Source: an uncultured Bacteroidales bacterium
GTDB lineage: Bacteria > Bacteroidota > Bacteroidia > Bacteroidales > P3
Direction of reading: 5' to 3'
Length of the DNA: 49,038 nt
Assembly: GCA_900318835.1 (NCBI GenBank)
Contig: ONLW01000006.1
Span: 76,327-125,364, forward strand
Positions 8,438 to 16,926 of this stretch are shown one piece after another. Position 1 is the first letter of the stretch, and each line of letters starts with the position of its first letter. The notes under the pieces were generated by a model that searched no databases, had not been told where the DNA came from, and saw nothing but the letters and a program-made list of their open reading frames with translations. The translations under genes were made by a program, and so were the position numbers.

Positions 8438-9430
8438 CAAATAATCTCCACGATCGTCGGGTACTTCCATGCCGATGGCTTTCATTCTCATGCGTATGTC
8501 GGCGGCGCTCTCGGCGGCTTCGCTGCCGGTGGAGAGCTTGTTGTTATATATGCTGTAGAGTGCCCGGGTGTCCTGTGGCGAGAGGTTGGGCATTACCACG
8601 TTGGCACCTGCCATTACGGCACGTTCGCGCCCAGTGGGGTGGAGGGTACCGAGAGCTGTGGTGGCCGGTAGCAGCACATGGGGATGCATCACCCGGATGA
8701 TGGCCAATAATCTCAGTGTCAATTCTACACTGCCAGCCCGTTCGTTCTCGAAGGGGGTGCCTGCGGCAGGAATGAAAGGACCGATACCCACCATCTCCGG
8801 TCGGAAGTCGGCGATGAACTTCAGGTCTTTCTTTAGCGTCTCCAGGGTCTGCCCCGGCGATCCTACCATGAATCCGGCTCCCACCTGAAAGCCCAACTCA
8901 CGCAGGTCGTGGAGACACTGCATTCGGTGTTCGAAGAGCATCTCCGAGGGGTGCAGATAAGCGTAGTGGTCGGCATCGGCGGTTTCGTGGCGCAGCAGGT
9001 AGCGGTCGGCACCGGCCTCGCGCAAGCGACGAAAACTCTCCCGGCCCCGTTCGCCCAACGACAGTGTGACGGCACTTTCGGGAAACTCCTTTTTTATTGA
9101 GCTCACTATGTCACAAACCACCTTGTCGGTGAACCATCCGTCCTCGCCACCCTGCAGCACGAATGTCCGGAAGCCCAACTCGTTGCCTGTGCGACAGCAA
9201 TCCATGATTTGCTCTTTTGTCAGGCGATAGCGCTGGGTGCTGATGTCGCGGCGGATGCCACAGTAGCGGCAGTTGTTCTTGCAGTGATTGGTTATCTCGA
9301 TGAGCCCACGCATAAACACGCGGCGACCGTAGACCTTGTCTCTCACTCGGCAGGCCTCGGCGAAAAGCTCGTCTATCGCTGTGGGGTCGCTAGTTGTCAG
9401 CAGATGTTCAATATCCATTCCTGTAAGCAT
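8432..9430 (-). CDS. hydE: [FeFe] hydrogenase maturase HydE-type radical SAM enzyme
   Basis: 332 residues. The radical SAM motif is CKNNCRYC (Cys50, Cys54, Cys57) in the context NHCKNNCRYCGIR, and the family hallmarks FVLQGGEDG, HETAD and GFMVGSPGQT follow. HydE acts with HydF and HydG to build the H-cluster of [FeFe] hydrogenases. The C-terminal cysteines that hold a second, dispensable cluster in some HydE proteins are absent. A second ATG five codons in (9418) is an alternative start. The gene begins 6 bp after the GH20 stop. hydF, hydG and a hydrogenase are not in this window, so a related methylornithine-synthase-like role cannot be excluded. Confidence 0.82.
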   Translation of the reverse strand: MLTGMDIEHLLTTSDPTAIDELFAEACRVRDKVYGRRVFMRGLIEITNHCKNNCRYCGIRRDISTQRYRLTKEQIMDCCRTGNELGFRTFVLQGGEDGWFTDKVVCDIVSSIKKEFPESAVTLSLGERGRESFRRLREAGADRYLLRHETADADHYAYLHPSEMLFEHRMQCLHDLRELGFQVGAGFMVGSPGQTLETLKKDLKFIADFRPEMVGIGPFIPAAGTPFENERAGSVELTLRLLAIIRVMHPHVLLPATTALGTLHPTGRERAVMAGANVVMPNLSPQDTRALYSIYNNKLSTGSEAAESAADIRMRMKAIGMEVPDDRGDYLN

Positions 9431-9436
9431 TAGCCA

Positions 9437-10888
9437 TTACCTGATCACAAATTCGTACACCGAATCTCTTTCCTCGTCTTTGTACACGGGTTGAATCTTG
9501 ATGTGTGTGCCGCGCTTCAGGTTGATGGGGCCGAGATAGACCTGCGAGCGGCGTGTGGGCGTGGTGCTGTCGGTGGTGTAGAAGATGTAGGTGCTCGGCA
9601 CCTCGGTCTCGATGGCGATAGTCATCGAACGGTCGTCTACGCGTGTGGCACGGAAGAGGGGTGTGAACGACCCTTCACAGTAGTTGTAGCCTTTGCTTTC
9701 GAGACGTATCTTCTGCAGTTCCACTTTCTTGCGGAAACGATTCCAGTTTTTTGCGTCATGCGCACTCCACAGGCATTCGCTGATGGCCAGCAAGCGTGGC
9801 AGCAACATGTATTCGGCCTGTGAAACACTCTTGATGTGTTCGGTCCAAAGGTTGCATTGGCCTCCCAGAATGCTCTGTTCTACGTATTTATTGGTTCCCT
9901 GGGGGACAGGATCGAATTCATAGGCTTTTGCCAGAGTGATTAGGCCGTCGCCTGCTTCGGGCTGGTAACGGCGGTCGGCTTGATAGTAGTCCAGCCGACA
10001 GTATTCTTCAGGACACATGACAACCCGGTCGCCTGAGCGGGCGGCGCTTTGTCCGGCTTGCATTGTGGTGCGGGCTGCCACAATCCGACCCTCGGTGAGA
10101 GACATCAGTGGCAGACTCTCCTCGTCATCCCACACAATGGTTGTTCCCTCCGCGGGCACCACCATGATACCCAGAGTGGCGGCGTAATCCACTACTTCGG
10201 CAATCTCCTCTGGGGTGTAGGGTTCGGGTCTTTCGGCTTCAGTGTCAACGCTGTCGGTGTTTCCGTTCGTCTGCCACGCATTGCTGTCGGGCATCTGCCA
10301 ATGGAAACGGTTCAATTTGTAGAATGCCATCAGGTCGAGGTATTTTTTGATGGTTTTCACCGGAAAGAGCTGCCTGTTGGCCTCAAGGTGTGCACCTCGC
10401 CAGGCGAAGCGTGGATAGTCGAGGATAGTGCATTCGGGCAGGGTTATGGAGCTATAGGTGTGCTCCAGAATGTCGGCCGGAACCATCTGGGAGAAAGTCT
10501 GATAGGCATAGAAAAGCCCGACCTCGGTGTTGGCTGAGAGGCGTATGCCTGTCTGCCGCACTTCCAGCAGGTAGCCTTCGTTACCCAGTTCGGGGTTGAC
10601 AGTGTCGTTGATTATCAGGTTTATGTCGCTCTCCTCCGACAATGCCACCAACGACGGGCGGAAGTGGGCGTGGCGCAGCGAGTTCATTATGTATTTTGCT
10701 GTGGGTGAGTTCTGTCCGAGGCCCGATACGGCCACGGCAATAGATCGGTCAAGCGTGTAGAAACCCTCTTTCTGTAGGAGAAAGACGGGTTCGGGAATGA
10801 TGTCGATCTGCGTGACAGTGGCAGTCCGTCCGCAGGCCGCCAGCAGCACTCCGGCTACAATTATCAGGAGTTGGTTCTTTAGAGACAT
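9437..10888 (-). CDS. GH20-like lipoprotein lacking the catalytic Asp-Glu segment
   Basis: 483 residues with lipobox VLLAAC (lipid Cys19). An N-terminal GH20b-like domain (to ~150) leads into the TIM barrel at WRGAHLEANRQLFPVK, then NRFHWQMPDSNAWQ, YTPEEIAEVVDYAATLGI. Normal bacterial beta-hexosaminidases next have a long stretch with the HxGGDE catalytic motif; here residue ~246 (VVPAE) jumps to IVWDDE, which aligns with the later GWDEI strand. About 130 residues including the catalytic pair are missing, in frame. Substrate-pocket residues are also changed (LDVSRH to LEANRQ; FHWHL to FHWQM). The rest of the barrel and a C-terminal beta domain are intact. It may be a pseudoenzyme or binding protein; it heads the operon with hydE. 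Confidence 0.75.
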   Translation of the reverse strand: MSLKNQLLIIVAGVLLAACGRTATVTQIDIIPEPVFLLQKEGFYTLDRSIAVAVSGLGQNSPTAKYIMNSLRHAHFRPSLVALSEESDINLIINDTVNPELGNEGYLLEVRQTGIRLSANTEVGLFYAYQTFSQMVPADILEHTYSSITLPECTILDYPRFAWRGAHLEANRQLFPVKTIKKYLDLMAFYKLNRFHWQMPDSNAWQTNGNTDSVDTEAERPEPYTPEEIAEVVDYAATLGIMVVPAEGTTIVWDDEESLPLMSLTEGRIVAARTTMQAGQSAARSGDRVVMCPEEYCRLDYYQADRRYQPEAGDGLITLAKAYEFDPVPQGTNKYVEQSILGGQCNLWTEHIKSVSQAEYMLLPRLLAISECLWSAHDAKNWNRFRKKVELQKIRLESKGYNYCEGSFTPLFRATRVDDRSMTIAIETEVPSTYIFYTTDSTTPTRRSQVYLGPINLKRGTHIKIQPVYKDEERDSVYEFVIR

Positions 10889-11230
10889 TGCTTATTAATA
10901 ATGTATATTATATGGATAAAAACGTTGAAAATTGACTTTTATTATATTGCGTAAGTATATTGCGTAAAAAAAATTACTGACCCCCACCCCCTGCCTCCTT
11001 CCTGCAGTGAAGGGGTAGAGAGGGGGGGGGGCGTCCGAACTACCTATGCCCCTCCTATCAACTACCTACCATCCCCCTACCAACTCCTACCATGGTAGGA
11101 GTTGGTAGGGGGATGGTAAGGAGATGGTAAGGAGTTTAACCCTACTGTATATCTGCTTCTTATGCTCTATTTCTTTGGTAAAATGTGCTGTTGGGCAATA
11201 TTTGTTGTTCCGAGGCGTTATTTTAACATT
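10889..11230. other. Intergenic region with repeats and a long palindrome
   Basis: Divergent gap of ~340 bp. It holds an AT-rich stretch with a repeated TATTGCGTAA, then a C-run/G-run hairpin-like segment (about 10979-11035, with CCCCTTC and GAAGGGG arms), and the palindrome listed separately. A possible upstream ATG at 11162 in the flippase frame is considered untranslated leader. Confidence 0.6.
11067..11118. repeat. Perfect 26+26 bp palindrome
   Basis: Arms of 26 bp with no loop, centred on CCATGG at 11090-11095. Units related to GGTAGGAGTTGGTAG, which also occur at 18384-18441 and 48982-49014. It could form a hairpin or cruciform upstream of the flippase gene. No T-tract follows, so it is not a plain terminator. 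Confidence 0.85.
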
Positions 11231-12712
11231 ATGGCATCGTTAAAAAGACTCCTTTCCGACTCGGTCGTCTATGGACTGAGCAGCATCGTGGGCAGGTTTT
11301 TGAACTATCTTCTTGTCCCGCTCTACACCTATCACATCTCCGCCGCTTCGGGTGGCTATGGCGTGGTGACCAACGTCTACGCCTATACGGCTCTCCTGCT
11401 GGTCATCCTCACCTTCGGCATGGAGACCACCTTCTTCTATTTTGCCAACAAGGAGGGGGCTGATTCCAAGTCGGTGTTTTCCACCGCCTTGGGGGCTGTC
11501 GGCTCTGTCAGTGGAATCTTTGTGCTGCTCGTGTTGGCCTTGCTTCATCCCATCGCTGTTGCTATGGGTTATGAGGCTTATCCTGAATATATTGCGGTGA
11601 TGTCTATTGTGGTGGCAATCGATGCTTTCCAGTCGATATTGTTCGCACGCCTGCGGTTCGAAAACAAGGCGTGGAAGTTTGCTGCGCTCAAGCTTGCTTT
11701 TATTGTTCTCAACATCGGCTTGAACCTCTTCGTGTTTCTGGTGGCGCCCAAATGGCAGCACCTGCCGTTTATGCAGTGGTACGATGAACGGAACAATGTG
11801 GGATATATCTTCTATATCAATCTGATATGCACAGCTTTGGTGACTTTCGGGTTCTGGCGTGAACTCAAGGACTTTAAACTCTCCACTTTCCATCTTCCAC
11901 TTCTTAAGCCGATGCTTAAGTACGCCTGGCCGTTGCTCGTCTTCGGCATTGTGGGTATTCTGAATCAGGTACTTGACAAAATACTCTTTCCTTTCCTCTA
12001 TCCCGGCGAGGATATGCATGAGCAGTTGGGCATCTATGGTGCATGTGTGAAGATTGCCATGATTATGGCCATGATTACGCAGGCTTTCCGCTATGCCTAC
12101 GAGCCGTTCGTTTTTTCTAATGGGCGTGATGCCAAAAGTAAAGAAAGTCAGGCGCTTGTGATGAAATATTTTGTCATGTTTACCCTGCTGGCTTTCATGG
12201 TCGTGGTGTGCTACATGGATGCCTTCAAGTACATCATCAAGAGCGACTACTGGGAGGGCCTGCGGGCGGTGCCCATCGTGATGATGGCCGAGATACTCAT
12301 GGGGGTCTATTTCAACCTTTCCTTCTGGTACAAGCTGACGGCCAAGACCTATTGGGGAGCCATCATGAGTGCCATCGGCTGCGCCGTGCTGGTGCTCGTC
12401 AACGTGATTCTTGTTCCGAGGATTGGCTACATGGCCTGTGCCTGGGGCGGCTTGGCGGGCTATGGTACCTGTGTATTGCTCAGCTACTTCATTGGCCAAC
12501 GTCACTACCGTGTGCCCTATCCTGTGTGGAGTATCCTTGGTTGGTTCGCTTTCGCCCTCGTTCTCTTTGCCGCCAGCACTCTGGTTCATATCGACAACCT
12601 TTGGCTCCGTCTGGCCTACAACACCCTGTTGCTCATGATGTTCCTTGCTGCTCTCCTCTGGAGCGAACGAGTTTTGGTCCGTAAGTTGGTGAGCAAAATA
12701 CTAAGGAGATAA
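11231..12712 (+). CDS. Polysaccharide flippase (Wzx/MATE-like, MOP superfamily)
   Basis: 493 residues from the ATG at 11231 (MASLKRLLSDSVVYGLSSIVGRFLNYLL split across the first helix), a typical start for O-antigen/lipid-linked oligosaccharide flippases. About 12-14 hydrophobic helices span the whole length. Conserved features include the basic first-helix entry and the repeated Gly/Pro-containing membrane segments. It should move an undecaprenyl-linked glycan across the inner membrane. An in-frame ATG 69 bp upstream (11162) adds a poor, cysteine-containing extension and is less likely. The coding run near 11878-11900 contains a heptamer-like TTTCCAC repeat. No glycosyltransferases are adjacent, so the cargo is unknown. 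Confidence 0.85.
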   Translation: MASLKRLLSDSVVYGLSSIVGRFLNYLLVPLYTYHISAASGGYGVVTNVYAYTALLLVILTFGMETTFFYFANKEGADSKSVFSTALGAVGSVSGIFVLLVLALLHPIAVAMGYEAYPEYIAVMSIVVAIDAFQSILFARLRFENKAWKFAALKLAFIVLNIGLNLFVFLVAPKWQHLPFMQWYDERNNVGYIFYINLICTALVTFGFWRELKDFKLSTFHLPLLKPMLKYAWPLLVFGIVGILNQVLDKILFPFLYPGEDMHEQLGIYGACVKIAMIMAMITQAFRYAYEPFVFSNGRDAKSKESQALVMKYFVMFTLLAFMVVVCYMDAFKYIIKSDYWEGLRAVPIVMMAEILMGVYFNLSFWYKLTAKTYWGAIMSAIGCAVLVLVNVILVPRIGYMACAWGGLAGYGTCVLLSYFIGQRHYRVPYPVWSILGWFAFALVLFAASTLVHIDNLWLRLAYNTLLLMMFLAALLWSERVLVRKLVSKILRR

Positions 12713-12719
12713 AAAAGTT

Positions 12720-12750
12720 TTTGTCAATTGGAAAACATTTCGTATCTTTG
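12720..12750 (+). promoter_or_regulatory. Promoter of the acyl-CoA synthetase gene
   Basis: TTTG (12720-12723), exactly 19 bases, then TATCTTTG (12743-12750): a full match to the Bacteroidota consensus. The leader that follows contains five AAT repeats (about 12763-12779) just before the ATG at 12787. Confidence 0.9.
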
Positions 12751-12762
12751 CAATTTATTAAA

Positions 12763-12779
12763 AATAATAATAATAATAA
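12763..12779 (+). repeat. AAT trinucleotide repeat in a 5' leader
   Basis: Five AAT units lie 7 bp in front of the ATG of the acyl-CoA synthetase gene, where copy-number change would alter the ribosome-binding context. Confidence 0.7.
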
Positions 12780-12786
12780 CAAAGAT

Positions 12787-14859
12787 ATGATAGCAAAAGA
12801 ATTACTCAATCCCCGCAGCATCGTTATTTGCGGTGCTTCCAGTGATGTACATAAACCCGGCGGCAAGTCGCTGAAGAACCTCCTCGAAAGTCCCTTCAAG
12901 GGTCAGGTCTACGCCGTCAATCCCAAAGAGACCGAAGTGCAGGGCGTAAAGTGCTATGCCAAGGTCGAGGACCTGCCGCAGGTCGACTGCGCCATCCTTT
13001 GCATCGCCGCCAAGTTCTGCGCCCAGACGGTCGACGTGCTGGCCAAGGAGAAAGGCTGCAAGGGCTTCATCATCGTCAGTGCCGGTTTCTCCGAGGAGAG
13101 CCACGAGGGCGCTGAGATTGAGAAACACATCGTCGAAACCATCAACTCCGTCGGCGGTTCGCTCATCGGTCCCAACTGCACCGGCTTCCTCAATGTGAAC
13201 TATGCTGGCTGCTTCGACACCCCCATTCCTCCGCTGGATCCCAAGGGTGTGGATTTCATCACCGGTAGCGGTGCCACCGCCGTGTTTATCAAGGAGTACG
13301 GTATGAGTAACGGCCTTAAGTTCAACAGCGTGTGGGCTGTGGGTAACAGCGCCCAGCTGGGTATCGAGGACGTGCTGGAACACCTCGACGAGACCTTCGA
13401 CCCCGTGAAATCCTCTCATGTCATCATGCTTTATATGGAGAAGATTGGTGACCCGCAGCGTCTGCTCAAGCATAGCCGCAGCCTTATCAACAAGGGCTGC
13501 CATATTGCCGCCATCAAGAGCGGTGGTTCTGCCGCCGGTAGCCGCGCTGCCTCCAGCCACACCGGTGCCCTCGCCACCAACGACGCCGCTGTCGACGCCT
13601 TGTTCCGCAAGGCCGGTATCGTGCGTTGCCAGAACCGTCAGGAGCTGACCACCGTCTGCGCCGTCTTCATGTATCCCGAATTGAAGGGCAAACGCTGCGC
13701 CGTCGTTACCCATGCCGGCGGTCCCGCCGTGATGCTCACCGACGTGCTGTCGAACGGCGGCATGGAGGTCCCCAGCCTGAAGGACCATCCCGCCAGCCCC
13801 GCTTTGCTGGAGAAACTCTTTGGAGGCTCCTCCGTGGGCAACCCCATCGACTTTCTCGCCACCGGCACCGCCGAACAGCTTGGCTATATCCTCGACACCG
13901 TCGAGAACGAATACACCGACATCGACTTCTCTGTTGTTATCTTCGGTTCGCCGGGACTCTTCAGCAACAAGGAGGTCTACGACCTGCTCGACCAGAAGAT
14001 GCGCACCTGCAAGAAGCCCATCTTCCCCGTGCTGCCCAGCATCATCAACGTCAAGAGTGAGATTGAGGACTTTATCGCCAAAGGCAATATCAACTTCCCC
14101 GAGGAGTGCGTGCTTGGTAACGCTCTCGTGAAGGTTTACCATACTCCCAAGCCCCAGCCCGAAAATGTCGAGCTGCCTAAGATTGACGTGGCCCGTATCC
14201 GTGCCACCGTTGACCGTTGCAAGGATGGCTACATGGAGATTTCGGACTACAACGAGCTGCTCGACGCTGCCGGCATCAGCCGCAAGAAGAGCGTGGAGGT
14301 GAGCAAGAAAGAGGACGCCCTGGCCTTCGCTAAGGAGGTGGGCTGTTCGAAGGATGTGCCCCTCGTGATGAAGGTTGTCGGCCCGTTGCACAAGAGCGAC
14401 GTGGGTGGCGTGACCCTCGGCGTGAAGGATCTCGACACCGTGGCCAAGGAGTTTGACCGTCTCATCGTCATCCCCGAAACCTATGCTGTGGAGATGTATC
14501 CCATGCTCGACGGTATCGACGTCTACATCGGTGCCATCAAGGACGCCAAGTTCGGCCATCAGATTTTCTTCGGTTTGGGCGGTATTTTCATCGAGGTGCT
14601 CAAGGATGTGCAGAGCGCCCTTGCCCCCATCACCGCTGCCGAAGCCAAGGAGATGCTCAAACAGCTCAAGGGCTACAAGATTCTCGAAGGCGTGCGTGGT
14701 CAGGAGGGCGTCAACCTCGACCTTTACGCCGACCAGGTGGCTCGCGTGAGTGCCCTCGTGCAGGCTGCTCCCGAGATTGCCGAGATGGACCTCAACCCGC
14801 TGCTGGGCAATCCGCGCTACGTCACGGCCGTCGATGCCCGCATCCGTTTAGAGAAATAG
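12787..14859 (+). CDS. ADP-forming acetyl/acyl-CoA synthetase (fused alpha-beta subunits)
   Basis: 690 residues from the ATG at 12787. Order: CoA-binding Rossmann domain (IVICGASSDVHKPGGKS near the N-terminus), succinyl-CoA-ligase-like domains with the phosphorylated His in SSHTGAL (His258), then a C-terminal ATP-grasp domain (about 480-690, with ending DLNPLLG). The enzyme converts acyl-CoA, ADP and phosphate to acid, CoA and ATP, a substrate-level ATP-yielding step in fermentation. Upstream in-frame codons overlap the promoter and are not translated. Very strong codon bias (C-ending) suggests high expression, consistent with a central energy role. A small barrel gene follows after 2 bp. Confidence 0.9.
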   Translation: MIAKELLNPRSIVICGASSDVHKPGGKSLKNLLESPFKGQVYAVNPKETEVQGVKCYAKVEDLPQVDCAILCIAAKFCAQTVDVLAKEKGCKGFIIVSAGFSEESHEGAEIEKHIVETINSVGGSLIGPNCTGFLNVNYAGCFDTPIPPLDPKGVDFITGSGATAVFIKEYGMSNGLKFNSVWAVGNSAQLGIEDVLEHLDETFDPVKSSHVIMLYMEKIGDPQRLLKHSRSLINKGCHIAAIKSGGSAAGSRAASSHTGALATNDAAVDALFRKAGIVRCQNRQELTTVCAVFMYPELKGKRCAVVTHAGGPAVMLTDVLSNGGMEVPSLKDHPASPALLEKLFGGSSVGNPIDFLATGTAEQLGYILDTVENEYTDIDFSVVIFGSPGLFSNKEVYDLLDQKMRTCKKPIFPVLPSIINVKSEIEDFIAKGNINFPEECVLGNALVKVYHTPKPQPENVELPKIDVARIRATVDRCKDGYMEISDYNELLDAAGISRKKSVEVSKKEDALAFAKEVGCSKDVPLVMKVVGPLHKSDVGGVTLGVKDLDTVAKEFDRLIVIPETYAVEMYPMLDGIDVYIGAIKDAKFGHQIFFGLGGIFIEVLKDVQSALAPITAAEAKEMLKQLKGYKILEGVRGQEGVNLDLYADQVARVSALVQAAPEIAEMDLNPLLGNPRYVTAVDARIRLEK

Positions 14860-14861
14860 TT

Positions 14862-15488
14862 ATGAAAAAGGTTTTATCCATTCTGGCATTGACGGGCGCG
14901 ATGCTCTTTGCGGGCGAAGCCTATGCCCAGTTGAGCGTCAATGTGGCCTATATCCACCAGCAGCACACTTTTTACTACCAGAAAGATGCTGCCGACGGGT
15001 TGTTCGACAATATGGACTACATGAATGGCGGTATGATAGGTGTCTCGCTCAATACACCGATGCTCGGCACTGTCGGCCTTGCGCCCGGAGCCTATCTCAG
15101 TTTTGCATCGGCTAAGCAGACCCTCGCAGACTCCTCCGATTTCTCCACGTCCAACGTCAACCTTAAGATTCCATTCTATCTGAATTTCAAGATTCCCCTG
15201 AGTGGCAGTGCCGACGTGTTGGTGTTTGGTGGTCCGGTGTTCAATGTGGGTCTCTCCACCTTGGCCAATTACAAGAAGGTGGCTGACCAGATGGATGTCC
15301 ATTTCGACATGGGTGGCACTGTTGGTGCCGGTCTTCAGATTTCCCGATTCCGCATCTTTGTAGGCTACAATATAGGCCTCATCGACCGCGATGACTTCTC
15401 GCTGACTAACAAGGAGTCTGTCAAGAAAGCTTGGGAGGGCAGCACCCTCTTCGCCGGTGTCGGTGTTGTGCTGGGACAGATGAAATAG
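14862..15488 (+). CDS. Small outer-membrane beta-barrel protein
   Basis: 208 residues with a signal peptide (LSILALTGAMLFAGEAYAQ). The mature part alternates polar and hydrophobic residues in strands such as NVAYIHQQHTFYY, APGAYLSFAS, LKIPFYLNFKIPL and FRIFVGYNIGLI, as in 8-stranded porin-family barrels (OMP_b-brl type). The C-terminus ends VVLGQMK. It starts 2 bp after the acyl-CoA synthetase stop and is closed by a strong terminator, so the two are likely co-transcribed; a functional tie is not evident. Role unknown. Confidence 0.8.
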   Translation: MKKVLSILALTGAMLFAGEAYAQLSVNVAYIHQQHTFYYQKDAADGLFDNMDYMNGGMIGVSLNTPMLGTVGLAPGAYLSFASAKQTLADSSDFSTSNVNLKIPFYLNFKIPLSGSADVLVFGGPVFNVGLSTLANYKKVADQMDVHFDMGGTVGAGLQISRFRIFVGYNIGLIDRDDFSLTNKESVKKAWEGSTLFAGVGVVLGQMK

Positions 15489-15512
15489 GCATTACCCACC
15501 TACCTCAAACAG

Positions 15513-15545
15513 GTAGCCCCGGACGTTGAAAACGTCCGGGGCTAC
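15513..15545. terminator. Strong bidirectional terminator
   Basis: A perfect 15-bp stem (GTAGCCCCGGACGTT / AACGTCCGGGGCTAC) with loop GAA lies between the convergent barrel and dihydroorotase genes. Confidence 0.9.
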
Positions 15546-15548
15546 TCG

Positions 15549-16880
15549 TTATTTGTTGAACTTCAAAGGTTCGGCAGAAATGTCAGAAGCTCCGTTGACC
15601 CATACGCGTTCGATATGGGTGTGGAAGGTTTGGCCTTCGAGTGGAGACCAACCGCATTTATATAATAATGATTTGCGCGTGACGGTCTCTTCCACTCCCT
15701 GACGAACCAGCACGAGGTCGGCCTTATAACCCTTGCGGATGAAGCCGCGATCTTCGATGCCGAAGAGCAAGGCGGGATTGTGACACATCTTCTGCACGAT
15801 AAGCATCAACAAATCATTATCATTGATGGCGGCTTCGAGCATCATCTGTAGCGAGTGCTGGATGGAGGGGATGCCGCTGGGGGCGTCGAAGTAGGATTTC
15901 TGCTTGGCTTCGAGAGGGTGGGGGGCATGGTCGGTGGCGATAGTGTCGATGAGGTCGTCTTCGAGGGCGGCCCACAGCGCCAGACGGTCGTCGTTGGTCT
16001 TGATAGCAGGGTTACATTTGATTCTATTTCCCAGTTCGGCATAGTCGCGGTCGTCGAACCACAGGTGGTTTGGCGTCACCTCGGCGGTGATATGTTTTTT
16101 CTCCAAATCGAAGTTGGAAAGCAGCGAGAGTTCGGTAGCCGTGGAGATGTGGGCCACGTGGAAGCGGGTACCGTATTTGCGGGCGCGCTCGATGGCGTGG
16201 TAGGTCGAGAGGAAGCAGGCCTCGTTATTGCGTATCTTGGGGTGCAGGGTTGCGGTCTCGTCGGCGGTGCCTTGGAATTCAAGTTTGGCATTGAGCAGGT
16301 TGGCCTGGATGACCTCCTCCTGCTCGCAGTGGGCCACGATGAGTTTTTGGGCGTCGCGGAAGAGATGGTCGAGTTGTTCGGGATTGTTGACCAGCATGTT
16401 GCCCGTCGAGGATCCGAGGAAGAGCTTGATGGCGGCATAACGCTTGGGATCGATGTCCAGAAGGGTGTCGATGTTGTCGTTGGTGGCACCGAGCATAAAG
16501 CCGTAGTTGACGGCGGAGTCGCGTGCGGCGAGGGCTTCCTTGGCTTCGAGAGCCTCGAGGGTGGTGGTCTGCGGCTTGGTGTTGGGCATGTCGACGACCG
16601 ATGTTACGCCGCCCGCACGAGCAGCCCTTGACTCGGAGTAGAATGTGCCGGCAGGATTCTCCGACTGTCCCCCGTCGCGGAAGTGCACGTGGGTGTCGAT
16701 GACACCTGGAAGAAGCAGGAGTCCTGTGGCGTTGATGACGGAGTCTGCCGAGGCTGAAGTCTCGTTCGCTGGACAACCCTCGTCCCAAATTTCGGCAATG
16801 CGGTCGTTCTCAATGACGACTGAACCAACAAAAATGCGACCCTCATTCACGATGGTCGCATTATGAATCAATGTTTTCAC
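15549..16880 (-). CDS. pyrC: Dihydroorotase
   Basis: 443 residues, class I type. It closes carbamoyl-aspartate to dihydroorotate in pyrimidine synthesis. Visible zinc ligands are DTHVHFRDG (His64, His66), the carboxylated Lys in AAIKLFLGSS (Lys152), a His in HVAHIST, and the catalytic Asp in ATDHAPH. Translation appears to start at a GTG (16880). An 8-bp-unit repeat (GTAGTTAA) lies just upstream of the start and is shared base for base with the leader of the GH92 gene. Single gene between a strong terminator and the WG-repeat gene. Confidence 0.93.
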   Translation of the reverse strand: MKTLIHNATIVNEGRIFVGSVVIENDRIAEIWDEGCPANETSASADSVINATGLLLLPGVIDTHVHFRDGGQSENPAGTFYSESRAARAGGVTSVVDMPNTKPQTTTLEALEAKEALAARDSAVNYGFMLGATNDNIDTLLDIDPKRYAAIKLFLGSSTGNMLVNNPEQLDHLFRDAQKLIVAHCEQEEVIQANLLNAKLEFQGTADETATLHPKIRNNEACFLSTYHAIERARKYGTRFHVAHISTATELSLLSNFDLEKKHITAEVTPNHLWFDDRDYAELGNRIKCNPAIKTNDDRLALWAALEDDLIDTIATDHAPHPLEAKQKSYFDAPSGIPSIQHSLQMMLEAAINDNDLLMLIVQKMCHNPALLFGIEDRGFIRKGYKADLVLVRQGVEETVTRKSLLYKCGWSPLEGQTFHTHIERVWVNGASDISAEPLKFNK

Positions 16881-16885
16881 AAATA

Positions 16886-16917
16886 TTGTCTTAACTACTT
16901 AACTACAGTTTACTTAA
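16886..16917. repeat. Octamer repeat before pyrC
   Basis: Repeats of TTAACTAC (GTAGTTAA on the coding strand) directly upstream of the pyrC start. The 21 bases at 16886-16906 are the exact reverse complement of 40637-40657, in front of the GH92 gene, so both arrays have the same orientation relative to their genes. Confidence 0.8.
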
Positions 16918-16926
16918 CTACTGAGA

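Noticed and set aside
11240-12589. A 449-codon minus-strand frame opposite the flippase gene
   Set aside because: His/Gln/Asp-rich composition typical of an antisense shadow; the plus-strand frame has a clear transmembrane pattern.
12802-14559. A 585-codon open frame on the minus strand opposite the acyl-CoA synthetase gene
   Set aside because: It is a by-product of the strong C-ending codon bias of the real gene; its composition is repetitive and it matches no family.
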